Origin: Seriola aureovittata | Lineage: Eukaryota; Chordata; Actinopteri; Carangiformes; Carangidae | Length of the DNA stretch: 64,000 nt | Direction of reading: 5' to 3' | NCBI RefSeq assembly: GCF_021018895.1 | Contig: NC_079386.1 | Coordinates: forward strand, 8,196,835-8,260,834 | In this document: positions 11,648-23,040 of the stretch, piece by piece | How positions within the stretch are numbered: the stretch's first letter is position 1 | Layout: every line of letters begins with the position of its first letter | Position numbers and translations under genes: made by a program | The notes under the pieces: generated by a model | Database searches by the model: none | What the model saw: only the letters and a program-made list of their open reading frames with translations | What the model was told of the DNA's origin: nothing

Positions 11648-12847
11648 GGCAGTTCTAAAGGCTCGCTGCGAGGGAACGAGAGTAAAGCCGGTCTTAAATT
11701 GAATCACTTTCTAGTTGCTGCAGTCGACATTGTTTAGGCTGTGTCATTGACAGCCTGTTGGAAAGCTACAGTGAGGCAGGATGGATGCTGGCCCTCTGGG
11801 TCTGTACTGGAATGCATGCTGGGTAATTCGCTGCCATTGTTTGATGTGACAGAGGGAGAAGCCATGCAGGATAGAACTCAGGGTTTGTTATTCTGTATCA
11901 GTTATACTTAAAACCTATTGATTTAACTAAAATGATTTGTGGGGGCAGTGAAAGGGGATTTACGAGTTATGAAAATTTGTTTAAAACCAAGAAAGTTGCA
12001 TTCGAGTTTCCTATCTACATTCCTGTAGATAGCTGCATATTTTTTGGAATATTTGGTAGTTATTTCAGCCACATACATTCTCATCACAGTTTAGCTTTGT
12101 GCTTAATAGAATAGATTTTTGTATAATGGGTCAGAAATCAGAAATCCATCACACAATGAGAGAGAATAAAGCGAAGCTGCCTCTGGGTATGGACTAAACA
12201 GAGTCAGTGCTTGTTGGTGCTATCTGTACACACATGACAACATGCTAGATGATGAAATATATTGTGTACAAATGCCTGGCGTGTCGTGGACACAGTGATA
12301 AGGTAAACCAATAAGTCAGCATGTAGTGGCTGCTGGCAGAACAGCAGTTAGCTGTAGCAGCGGCTTAAACCGATTAAAATAACTGAAGGTTGAGCCGGGA
12401 AAACAGTGGTGAGCACAGACCATTTACAAAATCAATATCAAAACTATCCTTTTTGCTTATTATTCATCCTCCCGGTTTGATTTTCCAAAAGAATGGCACA
12501 TGAATATAAAGCTTTTATTTTTACAAGTCTTGAAATGTTAAGCATTCTAAAATCCAACTCCGCCAAAAATCCAGATTGGTTCTTGCTTACAAACTTCATT
12601 ACCTTAAGTTGATGACATACACTAATTACAAAAAGTTTACTTAGATTGATTATCTCAAAACAAATTTATAGTCCTGCCCCTGAAATTACCTGGAATGTAG
12701 GAAATTGATGTGAAAACAAAATGGCTGGCAGTGAGGCAAAGTATACGCAGTTGGCTGCTTCTCACTTTGGCCCATTAATGGTCCTGTCACTTCTATACTG
12801 CTATAAGGAATCTGACCCTTCTTCTGTGCAACATGCCCCAGGGAGCT

Positions 12848-12854
<7 letters not shown>

Positions 12855-12882
<28 letters not shown>
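12855..12882. repeat. (TG)14 microsatellite
   Basis: Uninterrupted TG dinucleotide array. A second, shorter GT array lies at about 12985-13001. Confidence 0.9.
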
Positions 12883-12885
<3 letters not shown>

Positions 12886-13353
12886 ACCCTGCCACATTGT
12901 CAGACTGTAAACATTTTCATGTCTTTGCCAATGAGAATTGGCGCGCAAACTTTTTTCTTTCATGTCAGAATGTTGTATATGCATGCGTGTGTGTGTGTGT
13001 ACATGTGTGTACCTATGAGCACAAAATGTTATCCCCAGGGATCTCTCTTCTCCTCATTCTCCCTTCCTCCTCCTCTTGGCACTTTCTTCGTTTTCCCCTA
13101 AAGCTGTAGCTAGCTATTTATAGTGAGAAGAAGGAAGAGACCATCAAAGCTGGCTCCATATATCAAAGCCGATCCGATCGTCTCCGCTCCTCTCCCTCCA
13201 CCATGTCCTCCTTCCCAGCTCTGCTGTTCTAAAACGGGAAGGCAGGGAAAGCCCCAGAAGAAATCCTGCTCCCTCTGCCCACCAGAGACCTACCAGTGGG
13301 GGAAAAAAGCCGGGGAGGGGGCGGAGGAGGGTGGGGAGAGTGTGGGAACGTGT

Positions 13354-13378
13354 GAGAGAGAGAGAGAGAGAGAGAGAG
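13354..13378. repeat. (GA)n microsatellite
   Basis: About twelve GA units at the end of a purine-rich stretch (13303-13378). Confidence 0.85.
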
Positions 13379-13440
13379 TGTGAAAAGTGAGTGAGTGGGT
13401 TTCTGTGTTTACGCATGCATGTGCACGATTGTAAGTCTTT

Positions 13441-13740
13441 GTGTTCTTTTAACGTGCGCATGTGTGTGCTGTGCGGGCCTCGTGGGTATCGGCGGCCTGG
13501 GGGTTTGATGTGTTGATGCGGCACGGCACTCATTGTCGCCGCGGCAGCTAATGAAATTACAATGACATCTGGGAGGCCCACAGTGGACAGGCCCGCGAGG
13601 CGCCGGCGCCTGAATCCATATTAAACGAACAGTTTCCCCTCCAGCTCGCACCGCCTCCTCTGTCCTCGTCCTCGCACAAACACGTAGTGGGAGGAAAAAA
13701 CAAGACTGGCGCTCCGCAGAGACGAGGCATCTGATGTCGA
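13441..13740. other. CpG-dense segment, CpG-island-like
   Basis: I counted by eye about 26 CpG dinucleotides in these 300 bp, which in a segment of roughly 55-60% G+C is close to the number expected without CpG depletion. Most of the rest of the window is clearly CpG-poor. Around 13530-13580 the sequence also has CGCCGCGGCAGCTAATGAAATTACAA-like content (quoted in part), a mixture typical of regulatory DNA. No exon or promoter element (TATA, initiator) could be assigned. It may be an intragenic or distal CpG island, or a GC-rich conserved element. Confidence 0.45.
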
Positions 13741-14078
13741 GAATCTAATGTGGCTTTAATAGGAGTGCAGCCCGAGTTCATTCACAGATGTTATTGAGGT
13801 GACCGCTTGTTTTGTTGAGTGCTTTTTTGTTGCTATCGACACCATGAGGTCCAAGTGAGGCAATCCAGAGCGGAACTGTAAATGTGTCTGTTGTTTAATG
13901 CCTGTTGAAGTGAGCGCACAGTCTATGCATTATTCTTTCTGGTTTTATTACCGGGAACATTCAGAGACAAACAAAAAAACAAAAAAATAAACAAAACAAT
14001 AATTTTTGGAAACACCCAACAAAATGTCTTTTTCTTCACCCATTGGTGATGTGGGAACGAGGGTGTATTTATTTATTT

Positions 14079-14106
14079 GTTTTGTTCTGTTTTGTTTTGT
14101 TTTGTT
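14079..14106. repeat. (TTTTG)n pentanucleotide repeat
   Basis: About five TTTTG units with one TTCTG variant. Confidence 0.8.
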
Positions 14107-14953
14107 ATCTAGAGAGACCGGCAACAACAATGAGTAGTACCTTAGGAGAGAAGGAAGAAGGTTGAAAACACTCTGATAAAACAAACATTAAAGCACCCTG
14201 TTTATCAAAGATATGGCACAGACAAAGTGCTGTGTGTGTATTATTATTTCATAAGTCATCAGTATTCCATCACAGTTCTATCACCAGCCACGTCTTAATC
14301 CTTAAGAGATTAGAAATCTTAATTTTGTATATTGCTTACAATGGATTACACATGCAGCTAATAGTGTTACTCCAAAACCTTCAATCAAGTTCTCTCTTCA
14401 AATGTGGAATACTAAACAGACACAAGTCACAGCAGCGAGAGGTTATGATTCTGCTCTATTTTTTATTGGTGGGAAAGTGGAGAAAAATCCATATTTTTAT
14501 ATTTTGGTCAGAATATGCAGTCGTTCATTGGACTGATATTTGTATATTATTTGACGTAATGTATGGACACCACCAGAAAATGAATTGTACTGTGTAATAC
14601 AGTATGATTCCCATGGGCCATCAAGGTAAGGATCCAGGATCTACGGTATGACTGTGACACAGCTAAAGTTTAGACATTCACCCAAATGTTAGTTCCCATG
14701 CGACCTAACCCATATCCTATCAAGTAGAGTGTTAATATTGCTTTAAAGATCAATAAAATGAAAGGCCAGAGTATATAGACTTTCCTTTAAAGAAAAGGTT
14801 AAGTCACAGCTGTGTAAGATCATTTCACCTCAAGATAGCCTATGGCCATCTAAACAGCTCTAATGAAGTCTGCTATAGCAATTACATCATTATGCAAATT
14901 TATCTGAAGTTAACGGCATTCAAAAAGTTAACTGTGACACAAAACAATGCAGG

Positions 14954-14979
14954 TAATAATAATAATAATAATAACAATA
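14954..14979. repeat. (AAT)n microsatellite
   Basis: Trinucleotide array with one AAC interruption near its right end. Confidence 0.8.
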
Positions 14980-16209
14980 ATCTTTCTTTCTACACATTTA
15001 CTGTAACCTGGACACACAGAAGAAATCCTAACGCATTCAGTCAACAGCGCTTCTGATGGAGCATCTCACATCAAGTCATCAGGCTCAGTTCTGACTCAGG
15101 TGCAGGCTTTCCAACTGTAGCCCAACACTCTTTAGTCAAACTGCATTTTCCATGACCACTGGGTGCAAAGCTGGTGTCCTGTACAGGAAGCTGATGTCCA
15201 GAAAGTTGGAGCTCGCTGTGATTTGAGTAGCTGCCTGTGGGGATTTGTGCTTCACTCGTGTGCCAATGAAAACGAATGTAGATAAACAAAACAGAATGAG
15301 AGGGGTAACATATTATATGTGTGCGGCCTGTGCGTCTCATGGAACAGGAAACATTTGCGAAATAAAAGCATATGAGTCAAACAAGTACAAATGATTGTAA
15401 AATGGTGTTAGTTCAGATTGGCATTAAATTGCCTATACATGCAATTACAATTATTCTTATTTTTCTTACGGGCTCGGTGTCATTATCACGCTGTTATTAT
15501 TATTATTATTCATCATACTCAATCCAATATGCACCTGTAGTTGCAAGTTATTAAATGACTAGCCAGCTGGAGAGCAGCTTGCAGAGAAGGATGCTAACAG
15601 CATGGGTCATTTTAGGGTTAGCCGAATTCCAGATACAAAAACCATTATTTTCTTCCTCTCTCATGGTGTGCAGAGAGATGGCTGGGACATAATATACAGT
15701 ATGTGTGTAATAGAGGACGCGTGAATATGAATGGGCTTACGTTTTCTGTTTATCTTATAGCTGTACCCGTCTTTGTTGTAGCCCAGCTTCCCGAGCCTGC
15801 CAGGAATGCCACGATGGCTTTCGCTGACTTCAATTCTGCCTACGCTGACTTCTGACAGAAGGAGATATATTCCAACACAATAATAACACATGTGTGTTTT
15901 TGTGGCCGGCCTTGTTACTGTTGAATATGCACATCTCTGTGCTGAATATCTTTAAGACCACAAATTGGGTTTTGGCTTCGGTTTGAGGATATGCCTTCTC
16001 TGCTTCTTATAAAATGAATAAACCCAAACTCATATAGAATGACTGTGGATGTTAACTGAGACCAAACTTAACTTTTTGGTGGAAGCACAAGGCTGAATAA
16101 ATCTAGACAGTTTCCTTTTGGAGATCACATCTACAGTAGATCGTAATTCTGCTTTTTGAGCTCGTCGCCAGAGATTGACCGATACCCTCAGATATCCCTG
16201 CACATGCAC

Positions 16210-16230
16210 AAAAAAAAAAAAAAAAAAAAA
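16210..16230. repeat. Poly(A) tract, 21 nt
   Basis: Uninterrupted A run. The upstream 200 bp carries no SINE box motifs or recognisable retroelement, so it is not called a tail. Confidence 0.85.
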
Positions 16231-16415
16231 GCTCTGTGATGTCAGTTTTACAAGTGAGAGTGACTGATGCAGACATCTGTGAGCTCTTGTGGAGACATTG
16301 CTTTGAAATAAGATTTTCTCAAAGAACTAAAGAGCTGATAACAAGGAAACACAGCAGGAGAAAGAGTTAAAATACGGGAAACCCAGGAAGAACAGAGGTA
16401 TAACTTGTCTGTCTG

Positions 16416-16436
16416 ACACACACACACACACACACA
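16416..16436. repeat. (AC)n microsatellite
   Basis: About ten AC units. An oppositely oriented GT array starts 330 bp downstream. Confidence 0.9.
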
Positions 16437-16765
16437 AAGCTTCTTTTGTTTAGCTGCTAGTTGGAGCCTGTGTCTTCAGGTCGACACACCTGTAGTATTT
16501 CTCTGCCTTCTCATTTTCCTACTCCCCATGTCAGTATTGGGGCTGTGTGTGGGTGCATTCATGCGGGAGATCAAATTTTTAATGCCTCCTGAGGTCTGAG
16601 TAGCAAGATGCAAAAAATCTGTCAAAGTAAGAAGTGTTATTTTTAGGTGCAGGGGCCAATTAATGTTATTGTTAGGGTTTGGATTAACGATTAACTAACA
16701 GATTTGCAGTATAGAGAGAAATGCAAGTCAATACCTGCATGTCCTCCACAGCATTAGAATCTGGG

Positions 16766-16784
16766 AGTGTGTGTGTGTGTGTGT
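16766..16784. repeat. (GT)n microsatellite
   Basis: About nine GT units. Confidence 0.85.
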
Positions 16785-17996
16785 GCCATCGTCTGCAAAA
16801 GAAAGAGGCATCATGGGCCCTGGATGCAATTAAGAGCCTGTCAAGCTGGTGTCAAAGGTGCACACAAACCCACCCTTGCAGCCCCCACCCTCCATCCCAA
16901 CACGCACACACATGCACAAACAAACACATCCACACGTGCACCTGACTCCTGCAGACTGATGACAATGTGCTCCCTCTGAATTGTGTGCTCTTGTGTGTGG
17001 GAGGTGTCAGCATGCCTGTATATGCGTGTGTGTGTGTGTGCGCCCACGTTACAACCTCACACATGTTGAAATATGGCTCCCATATTTCACTGCACCCACA
17101 GCATTTGTAAATGCCAACTGCTTTCCTGCATCCCCCACCCCATCCCTCTCCCGCGATTGGACCATCCCGCCGAGGCTTCGGCTTTTAAGAAATTGAAGGA
17201 ATAGTCCACCAGGAATCAGGGTGAGGAGGGGGGGGGGCTGTAAAATGGCCACACCGCAGAAGCCCCCTGCCTCCAAATATCAGGAAGATATTGTAAACAA
17301 AGACAGATGCTCCAGTAAACTACACAAAACAGAGGCCATTTTTTCTGTGTAAAGACCCTCCTTGTTTTCTGAGCCAGCTAGAAGCCCTGAATTGCCCAAA
17401 TTGAGACAGCAGCTATTTGTAGGTTCTGAAGGTTTTATGTGGTGTGTGTGTGCAAGGAGGGGTTTTTGTCTGTTGGTGGCACCCATAAAAGCACTTTTAT
17501 TACGAGGGATGATGGGAGACAGAGATCAGAGAGGGGGCCCCTCCCACAGATGCCCCTCTACCTTCATCTTCCTCTCTCTATCTCTCTCCTTCTACGCCCC
17601 ACGCCACGCTCACTCAATCCCCCGAACCGTCGCAGTAAATGGCTATCCCGGAGTAAATTTATAACTGCCACTTCAGCTGACAATCAAATGCTATCACTAG
17701 ATTCTCACTGTCTATCACTTTGGCCCCTGCGTCCGGGGCGGAGGGAGGGGCAGGCGTGATCGGAGGAGGCGGAGGGCAAAGGAGGGCTGAGGAGGGAGGT
17801 GAGGGCGGCGCATCCAATCCAACTGTACCCGATCGATGGGAGGTTGTGAGGAGCGCTCTTTCTCCTCCTCTCCACCTGCCCCACCTCATTATTCCACACT
17901 CTCTCTCTCTTTTCCTCCCTCTCGTCCTTTTCTTTACAGTGTTTTTCTCCATCCTTCACAATCTTACTCCTCCCTCATTGTCTGAAACTGCCCTCC

Positions 17997-18013
17997 TTTT
18001 TTTTTTTTTTTTT
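17997..18013. repeat. Poly(T) tract, 17 nt
   Basis: Run of 17 T within a long C/T-rich stretch. Confidence 0.85.
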
Positions 18014-18357
18014 ACATCCACATTTCTCTCTATTCCCCTGCTTCCCCTTGTCCCTGCTTCCCTCCCTCCTCCCTTCACTGCCTCTCCCTGTGTGGGCTGG
18101 CCCATGTCAAGGCCTCTGTCTCTTGCCCTCGTTTGACATGCCGCTCATAATGGTCAGATGGGGAAATACCACTCTGCCTGTCTCTCTCCATCTTCTCCCC
18201 TCTCTATTCTTCTGCTCACCCTCTCCCCTGTCAGAATGTCATGCTGTTGCAAAATGGAGAAAATCAATTGAACGTGAGCTCTCTGAAGGCTGTCTGTATA
18301 GATACAGCGAGCAGATTTTTCAAGCATAGATGGGTGTATACATTCAGATGGTTCTCT

Positions 18358-18461
<104 letters not shown>

Positions 18462-20535
18462 ATACATGTGGAGGGAGGTGAGGATAGGAAAAAGGAAGGA
18501 GAGGGAGGGAGGAAGGGGGGGTTACTGACAGACTCAAGCTGGGGACGTTTGTCGCCGCTCGTCACTTTCCCCGTCAGCCAGCGGACATGACAGCCAAGGC
18601 GGGTGAGAGGCGAGTGGCGGGCTCTCAGGACCCGAGCAGGAATGAGCACAGAGTGACAGATGGCTCCTTCATGCTCAGGCCATCATGATGGGGCTGGGAG
18701 AGAAGCGAGTAGAGCTATGGACAAAGAAGAATGGCGGAAAGGGGAAGGAAGAGATGTCTTGTGACAGTATCAAAACCCACCAGACATTGCAGACACTCTT
18801 CCCCCAGTCTGTCTGTCAGCTTTTCTTAACGGGGCCACTGGCTTAGCGATGGCAGCACCGGCTAACACTTCGCACAGGTAAAAAGGGTCTGATAGACGGT
18901 AGTGAAAGCACGCTGACAGAGCTGATGCAACCTTTGCCAGGTTTATCCTCAGGCCCTAATTAACTTGACTTTGAAGCAAATTGTGTGATCGCGAAAATCT
19001 CTAAAGCTGAAAAATCTAACGTTTCCAATCACACATTTGAATTTTGAAATGACACCCGATTTCACGTTATTGCTTAACAAGTGGTTCACCACCCAGAATC
19101 GGGCTTTTGATGATGTCACAGTCTCATGCTTTGCTTTCCAAATGGATGATGTTTTTCTGGTAGGGGCAGTCAAACGGATTCCAGTGGTGGCATGGCAACA
19201 CGTTTTCACACCAGGAAAAAAAAAAAAAAACGTCCATAGAAACTTCCTTTTCCCAAAAAGATTTGATTGTAGGTGAAGTAAAAGATTAGTTACAAATATG
19301 TTGTGATGCAGAGTTATTGGGGTTTTTGCAAAGTTCGGAAGATCCCTCAAAATGGCTTGGAGAAGAGATTGTGCATTTCTTTCACGATTTGTTGTGTCTC
19401 TGCAGGAAAAAGGATTTTGCGGTAGAACTGAATATTGTGATGGGCCTGACTGAGAGATTAAAAGTAGTTGAGACAAAGACTATAAAATGGACACTGACAG
19501 TTGCCTTTGAGGATCACTCACCCCCTCCATCACTCCTAATTATGATCAGAGGAGGAAGAAAAGGGAAGGACGTGATCTTAAACTGGGCACCAAGCCACAT
19601 GTGCAAGCCACTGGCAGGGATGAGAGCCATTTGGTGATGTTTGCAAACTGACACCTACAGTGCATTCATACCTCTGTCCCAGTAGGCTGCCAGTAAGCTT
19701 ATGAAGACCTGCGGGTCAGGGTTGGAGCAAAGAGGATCTCAAAATCTGTGAGAGTATTTATTGAATGGGTTTTGTGTATGCGTCTGGGTGCGGAATGAGT
19801 CATCTAAAAAGTTTTATCTATTCACAGGTGGGGAAACAGATGGGACGCTTTTTATATTTATATTATTATATAGTATTTGACATGTGATGATAAATAGCAG
19901 AATAATATACCCAAGGAAACAAGTTAAACAACGGAAAGTAACTGATTTTCTGACGGACTCACAGAAATGTAGTGAATTGGACGATAGCAGGTTTTGATCA
20001 CGCCACGCTACCGGTGATCTAAAGCAGTGTTTTAATTGGGGGTGGCACGAAAAGGAGGCTTTAATCATAAAAACCATGCCATCAAAGAAGGGAAATACAT
20101 TTCTAACACTCGACCAGGCAAAAAAGCAACATCTTAAACTAAAAGAAAAAAAACCAAACGCCTCTTTTTCTATTTTGATTCAGGTCACTGAAGGCGAAGC
20201 AGAAACAAAACAGACACACACAACCTTGTAAGACAAATAGGTTTTGTCATCCCCACAGAAGGCTCCCTTTTTGTCAAAGACCCAGAGGCTGCGGCTACGA
20301 TGAATTGTGACATAGCCTAATTCCTTTGGAATTGCAGTACAGTCGATAAAGGAGCAAACGGTCTGGCAATGACCTCCAGGATAGTGTTATTGACCTATTT
20401 TGCATACACACTGGGTGCGAGAATGGACAGGCGCTTTATTTGTGGCGTTATTTATTGGCCCGCAACATGACTGTAATGCCTGTCCAGGGACTCGGCTGGA
20501 GTGCAGTTATAGATTATCATGATTGCTAGTTATCA

Positions 20536-20598
20536 GTGTGTGTGAGTGTGTGTGTGTGTCTCTTACACACACAAACACCCTCACACACACACACACAC
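20536..20598. repeat. GT array followed by CA array, imperfect hairpin
   Basis: TG repeats (20536-20559) are followed within six bases by CA repeats (20565-20598, interrupted by AAACACCCT). The halves are partly self-complementary, a less perfect version of the hairpin at 10810-10855. Confidence 0.8.
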
Positions 20599-22189
20599 GC
20601 AGAGAATGAGAGAGATTATTCAGAGCCTTTCTGTTTGAATAAAGAAGACAGAGGCAGTCTTGTGCAAATTGTTATTGAAATAGTTTAATGCCAGTTCAAC
20701 TTAACTTCAAGGACAAAACCAGCACTGCTGTAGTTGACGGCTAATATGTAAATATTATGTGTATGTGTGCACTGTGTCTGTACTGTCTCAAGACATAATT
20801 ACAGAGTGAAAAGTGGCAAACATTTACCTTGACATTCAGTTCTTAGTGTGAATCAATATTTTGCTAGAGCTAGATAGGACTGAAATCTGGCCACACAGTG
20901 CTCTTTTCTTTTTCTCTCTCTCTCTGTGTCCCTCAGAGAGACGCAAGACGAGGGATGGAGCACCATTTTTTCAGCTACATGTCACCGTGTCAGACACTTA
21001 AGCCATGCACTTGTTGTCTGCGGCACTGGGATGAACCCTTTTCCTCTCGCATCACAAAGAGAGCGAAAAGACAAGGGCCACCCCTTTCCATCTCATCCCT
21101 TTTTCCTCGCCTTCTTTCAGCTCTGAATCAGCATCGGTGTCACACTTAAGAACACTTCTTGGCACCGGCTCAAGGTCCTTTTCACCTCCCTCGTCCACGG
21201 AAAGTCGCCTCTATAGTGGGCCATGTAATTTACGTTGACAGTGGTATTGACTATATTTAACAGACTGATGAATGGCAAAAATAAATAAGACTTCCCGGAG
21301 ATCCCTGTGGCCCTCCACAGCAATGCAGTACAATTAGGCCTTCAGAGAATGAAAAGGCTAAAGTCATCCGCAGGCAATTAGCCAGAACCTTCAAAGGGAA
21401 AATGGCAAAAATATGCCTCAAAAATATGACAAAAGTTGTTGTGTATATGCAAAACATTTGTGGAGTTTGCAGACTTTCTTTCAGTTTAGAAAATGTTAAT
21501 GTCATTATATCAAGTAAATCGTAATGTTTCAAAAGTATTTGTCACATTAAGGAAAGTTAAAATGGTACCTTGCTCCCTTTTCTACTCCGTTCTTTTCTCT
21601 TCTTCCATCTAAGTTTTTGCAGGTACATGGTATCTCTGTGGGATTAATTGCTCATTTAGCAACTCTTTTCCATATTTCACGGTTGAGGGAATATCCAAAT
21701 TAGCTTTGCCATCAGAGTTCACTTCTTCCACTGGGGCTTGAATGACCACAGTGCAGGACAGCGCGTGGAGCCAATCAGCCACTGGTAACTCATCAGCTGG
21801 GTGGGGACAACAGCTGAAGACATTGTCCACTTCTTGGCTCTCCGTTAGTGAGTTGCATTGGAATGAATTGTTGTGGGAGATTGAGCCATTTTCATTGAGA
21901 GTGGGGCACTCAGGCTCTTGTTATTATGAAGACCATTTATTTCTTTGTAAATTAGAGTTTGGCTGAAAGCGTCACAGGGCACCAAATGGACCCAGTCGAC
22001 GCTGGTCTGGTGGACTGAGGGAAGGGCAGCAGGGTGGTAGGGTTGCAACTGAGCGGCAGTTATTATTCAGATATGGACGGCACAGTGGCGGGTGTGCTCG
22101 AATCGACCTAATGGGGTGGGAAGGCGCAGTCGATGGCTCTCTGACGCTCGGCTGCGCTGATATCTCTCCTGCTTTTCTCTTCTTTCAAA

Positions 22190-22206
22190 CCCCCCCCCCC
22201 CCCCCC
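22190..22206. repeat. Poly(C) tract, 17 nt
   Basis: Seventeen C (G on the minus strand), inside pyrimidine-rich DNA. Confidence 0.9.
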
Positions 22207-23040
22207 TCTCCCCTCAACTAGCTATCCATCCACACTGATGTATTCTGATGACTCGTGTCATTAAAGCTAAAGTCCGCTGAGGAGGTAATTAGCCAAAGTA
22301 TGGCATTAATCAGCGGCTAGAGCCCCTCGCGCCTGCCGGGGTGTCTGGGACGTGCTTTTTGCAGCCACATTTGGCCCTCCTGCGGCCCCCTGTTCCACAC
22401 ATGGTGGGCATTAACCTTCGGAGGCTTGGTCATTTGTCTATGACGGGCTCATGCTCTCTCGTTCAGAAGCTTTCTTCCCGTATTTCTGCTACTTGATGGA
22501 CCCAGTAAATGCCAGAGTTCCATGGTCATCTGTGGTCGGAGTGGTGGAGCATGGAGAAAGGACACAGGACAGAATATTTTTTTTAGCGTTGTGTTTTTTG
22601 TTTTTTTTCTCAGCATGTGTTTTCGACAAACTAAAGAAAAATGTTCACTGGTTTGAGGTAAGATGAATCGGCCATCTCTCACCTGAGACGCAGATTCCAC
22701 GAAACCTTGTACATACGGAGCGGCTCATGTGTTCAAGAAAACAAATGCCTTCCTTGACGGTGCAATTTTGATCCCTCTGTTAGAGCAACTAAATGAAGTC
22801 TGTTTAGTGTTGACCGATGGGTCATTTTTCTGTCCTCCTGCTCATCAGTGTCCTCCCAGACAAACAAATCACCGCTGCTTTGCCAAAACAAAATGGCCTC
22901 CATCAGTGCGCGCACAGTGACATCTCCATCTGCTGTCAGACAAACCATTAAAAGTGCAGGGCAAAATTTCAGCCCTGTCAGTGCATATAAAGTCTCTCAT
23001 TTCTCTCCATCAGCACAGTCTACCAGTTCTGCACAGCAGA

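Larger units (their letters stand above)
9001..13440. other. Non-coding sequence with GC-richer patches
   Basis: Includes a CpG-containing patch at about 9865-10050 (roughly 14 CpG counted by eye in 200 bp), a GTT array at 10114-10130, the hairpin at 10810-10855, a G run at 11293-11304, a purine-rich stretch at 11608-11647 and GT arrays near 12.86 and 12.99 kb. Single splice-like signals exist (GTGAGT near 9546, a pyrimidine-rich AG near 9891) but do not frame a recognisable exon. Confidence 0.6.
13741..18340. other. Non-coding sequence, microsatellite-rich, no gene
   Basis: Contains AT-rich runs, TTTTG and AAT arrays, a 21-nt poly(A), CA and GT arrays at 16.4, 16.8, 16.9 and 17.0 kb, and a pyrimidine-rich stretch at 17.86-18.21 kb. 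An exact octamer ATGCAAAT lies at about 14893 between TTAT and TTAT, and an 8-bp repeat AAGTTAAC follows twice (near 14907 and 14927). No frame is convincing as coding. Confidence 0.6.

Noticed and set aside
18949..19476. 175-codon minus-strand open frame, the longest not built on dinucleotide repeats
   Set aside because: It crosses a poly(A)/(T) tract that gives a phenylalanine run, has no recognisable domain, and frames of this size are expected by chance in 64 kb.
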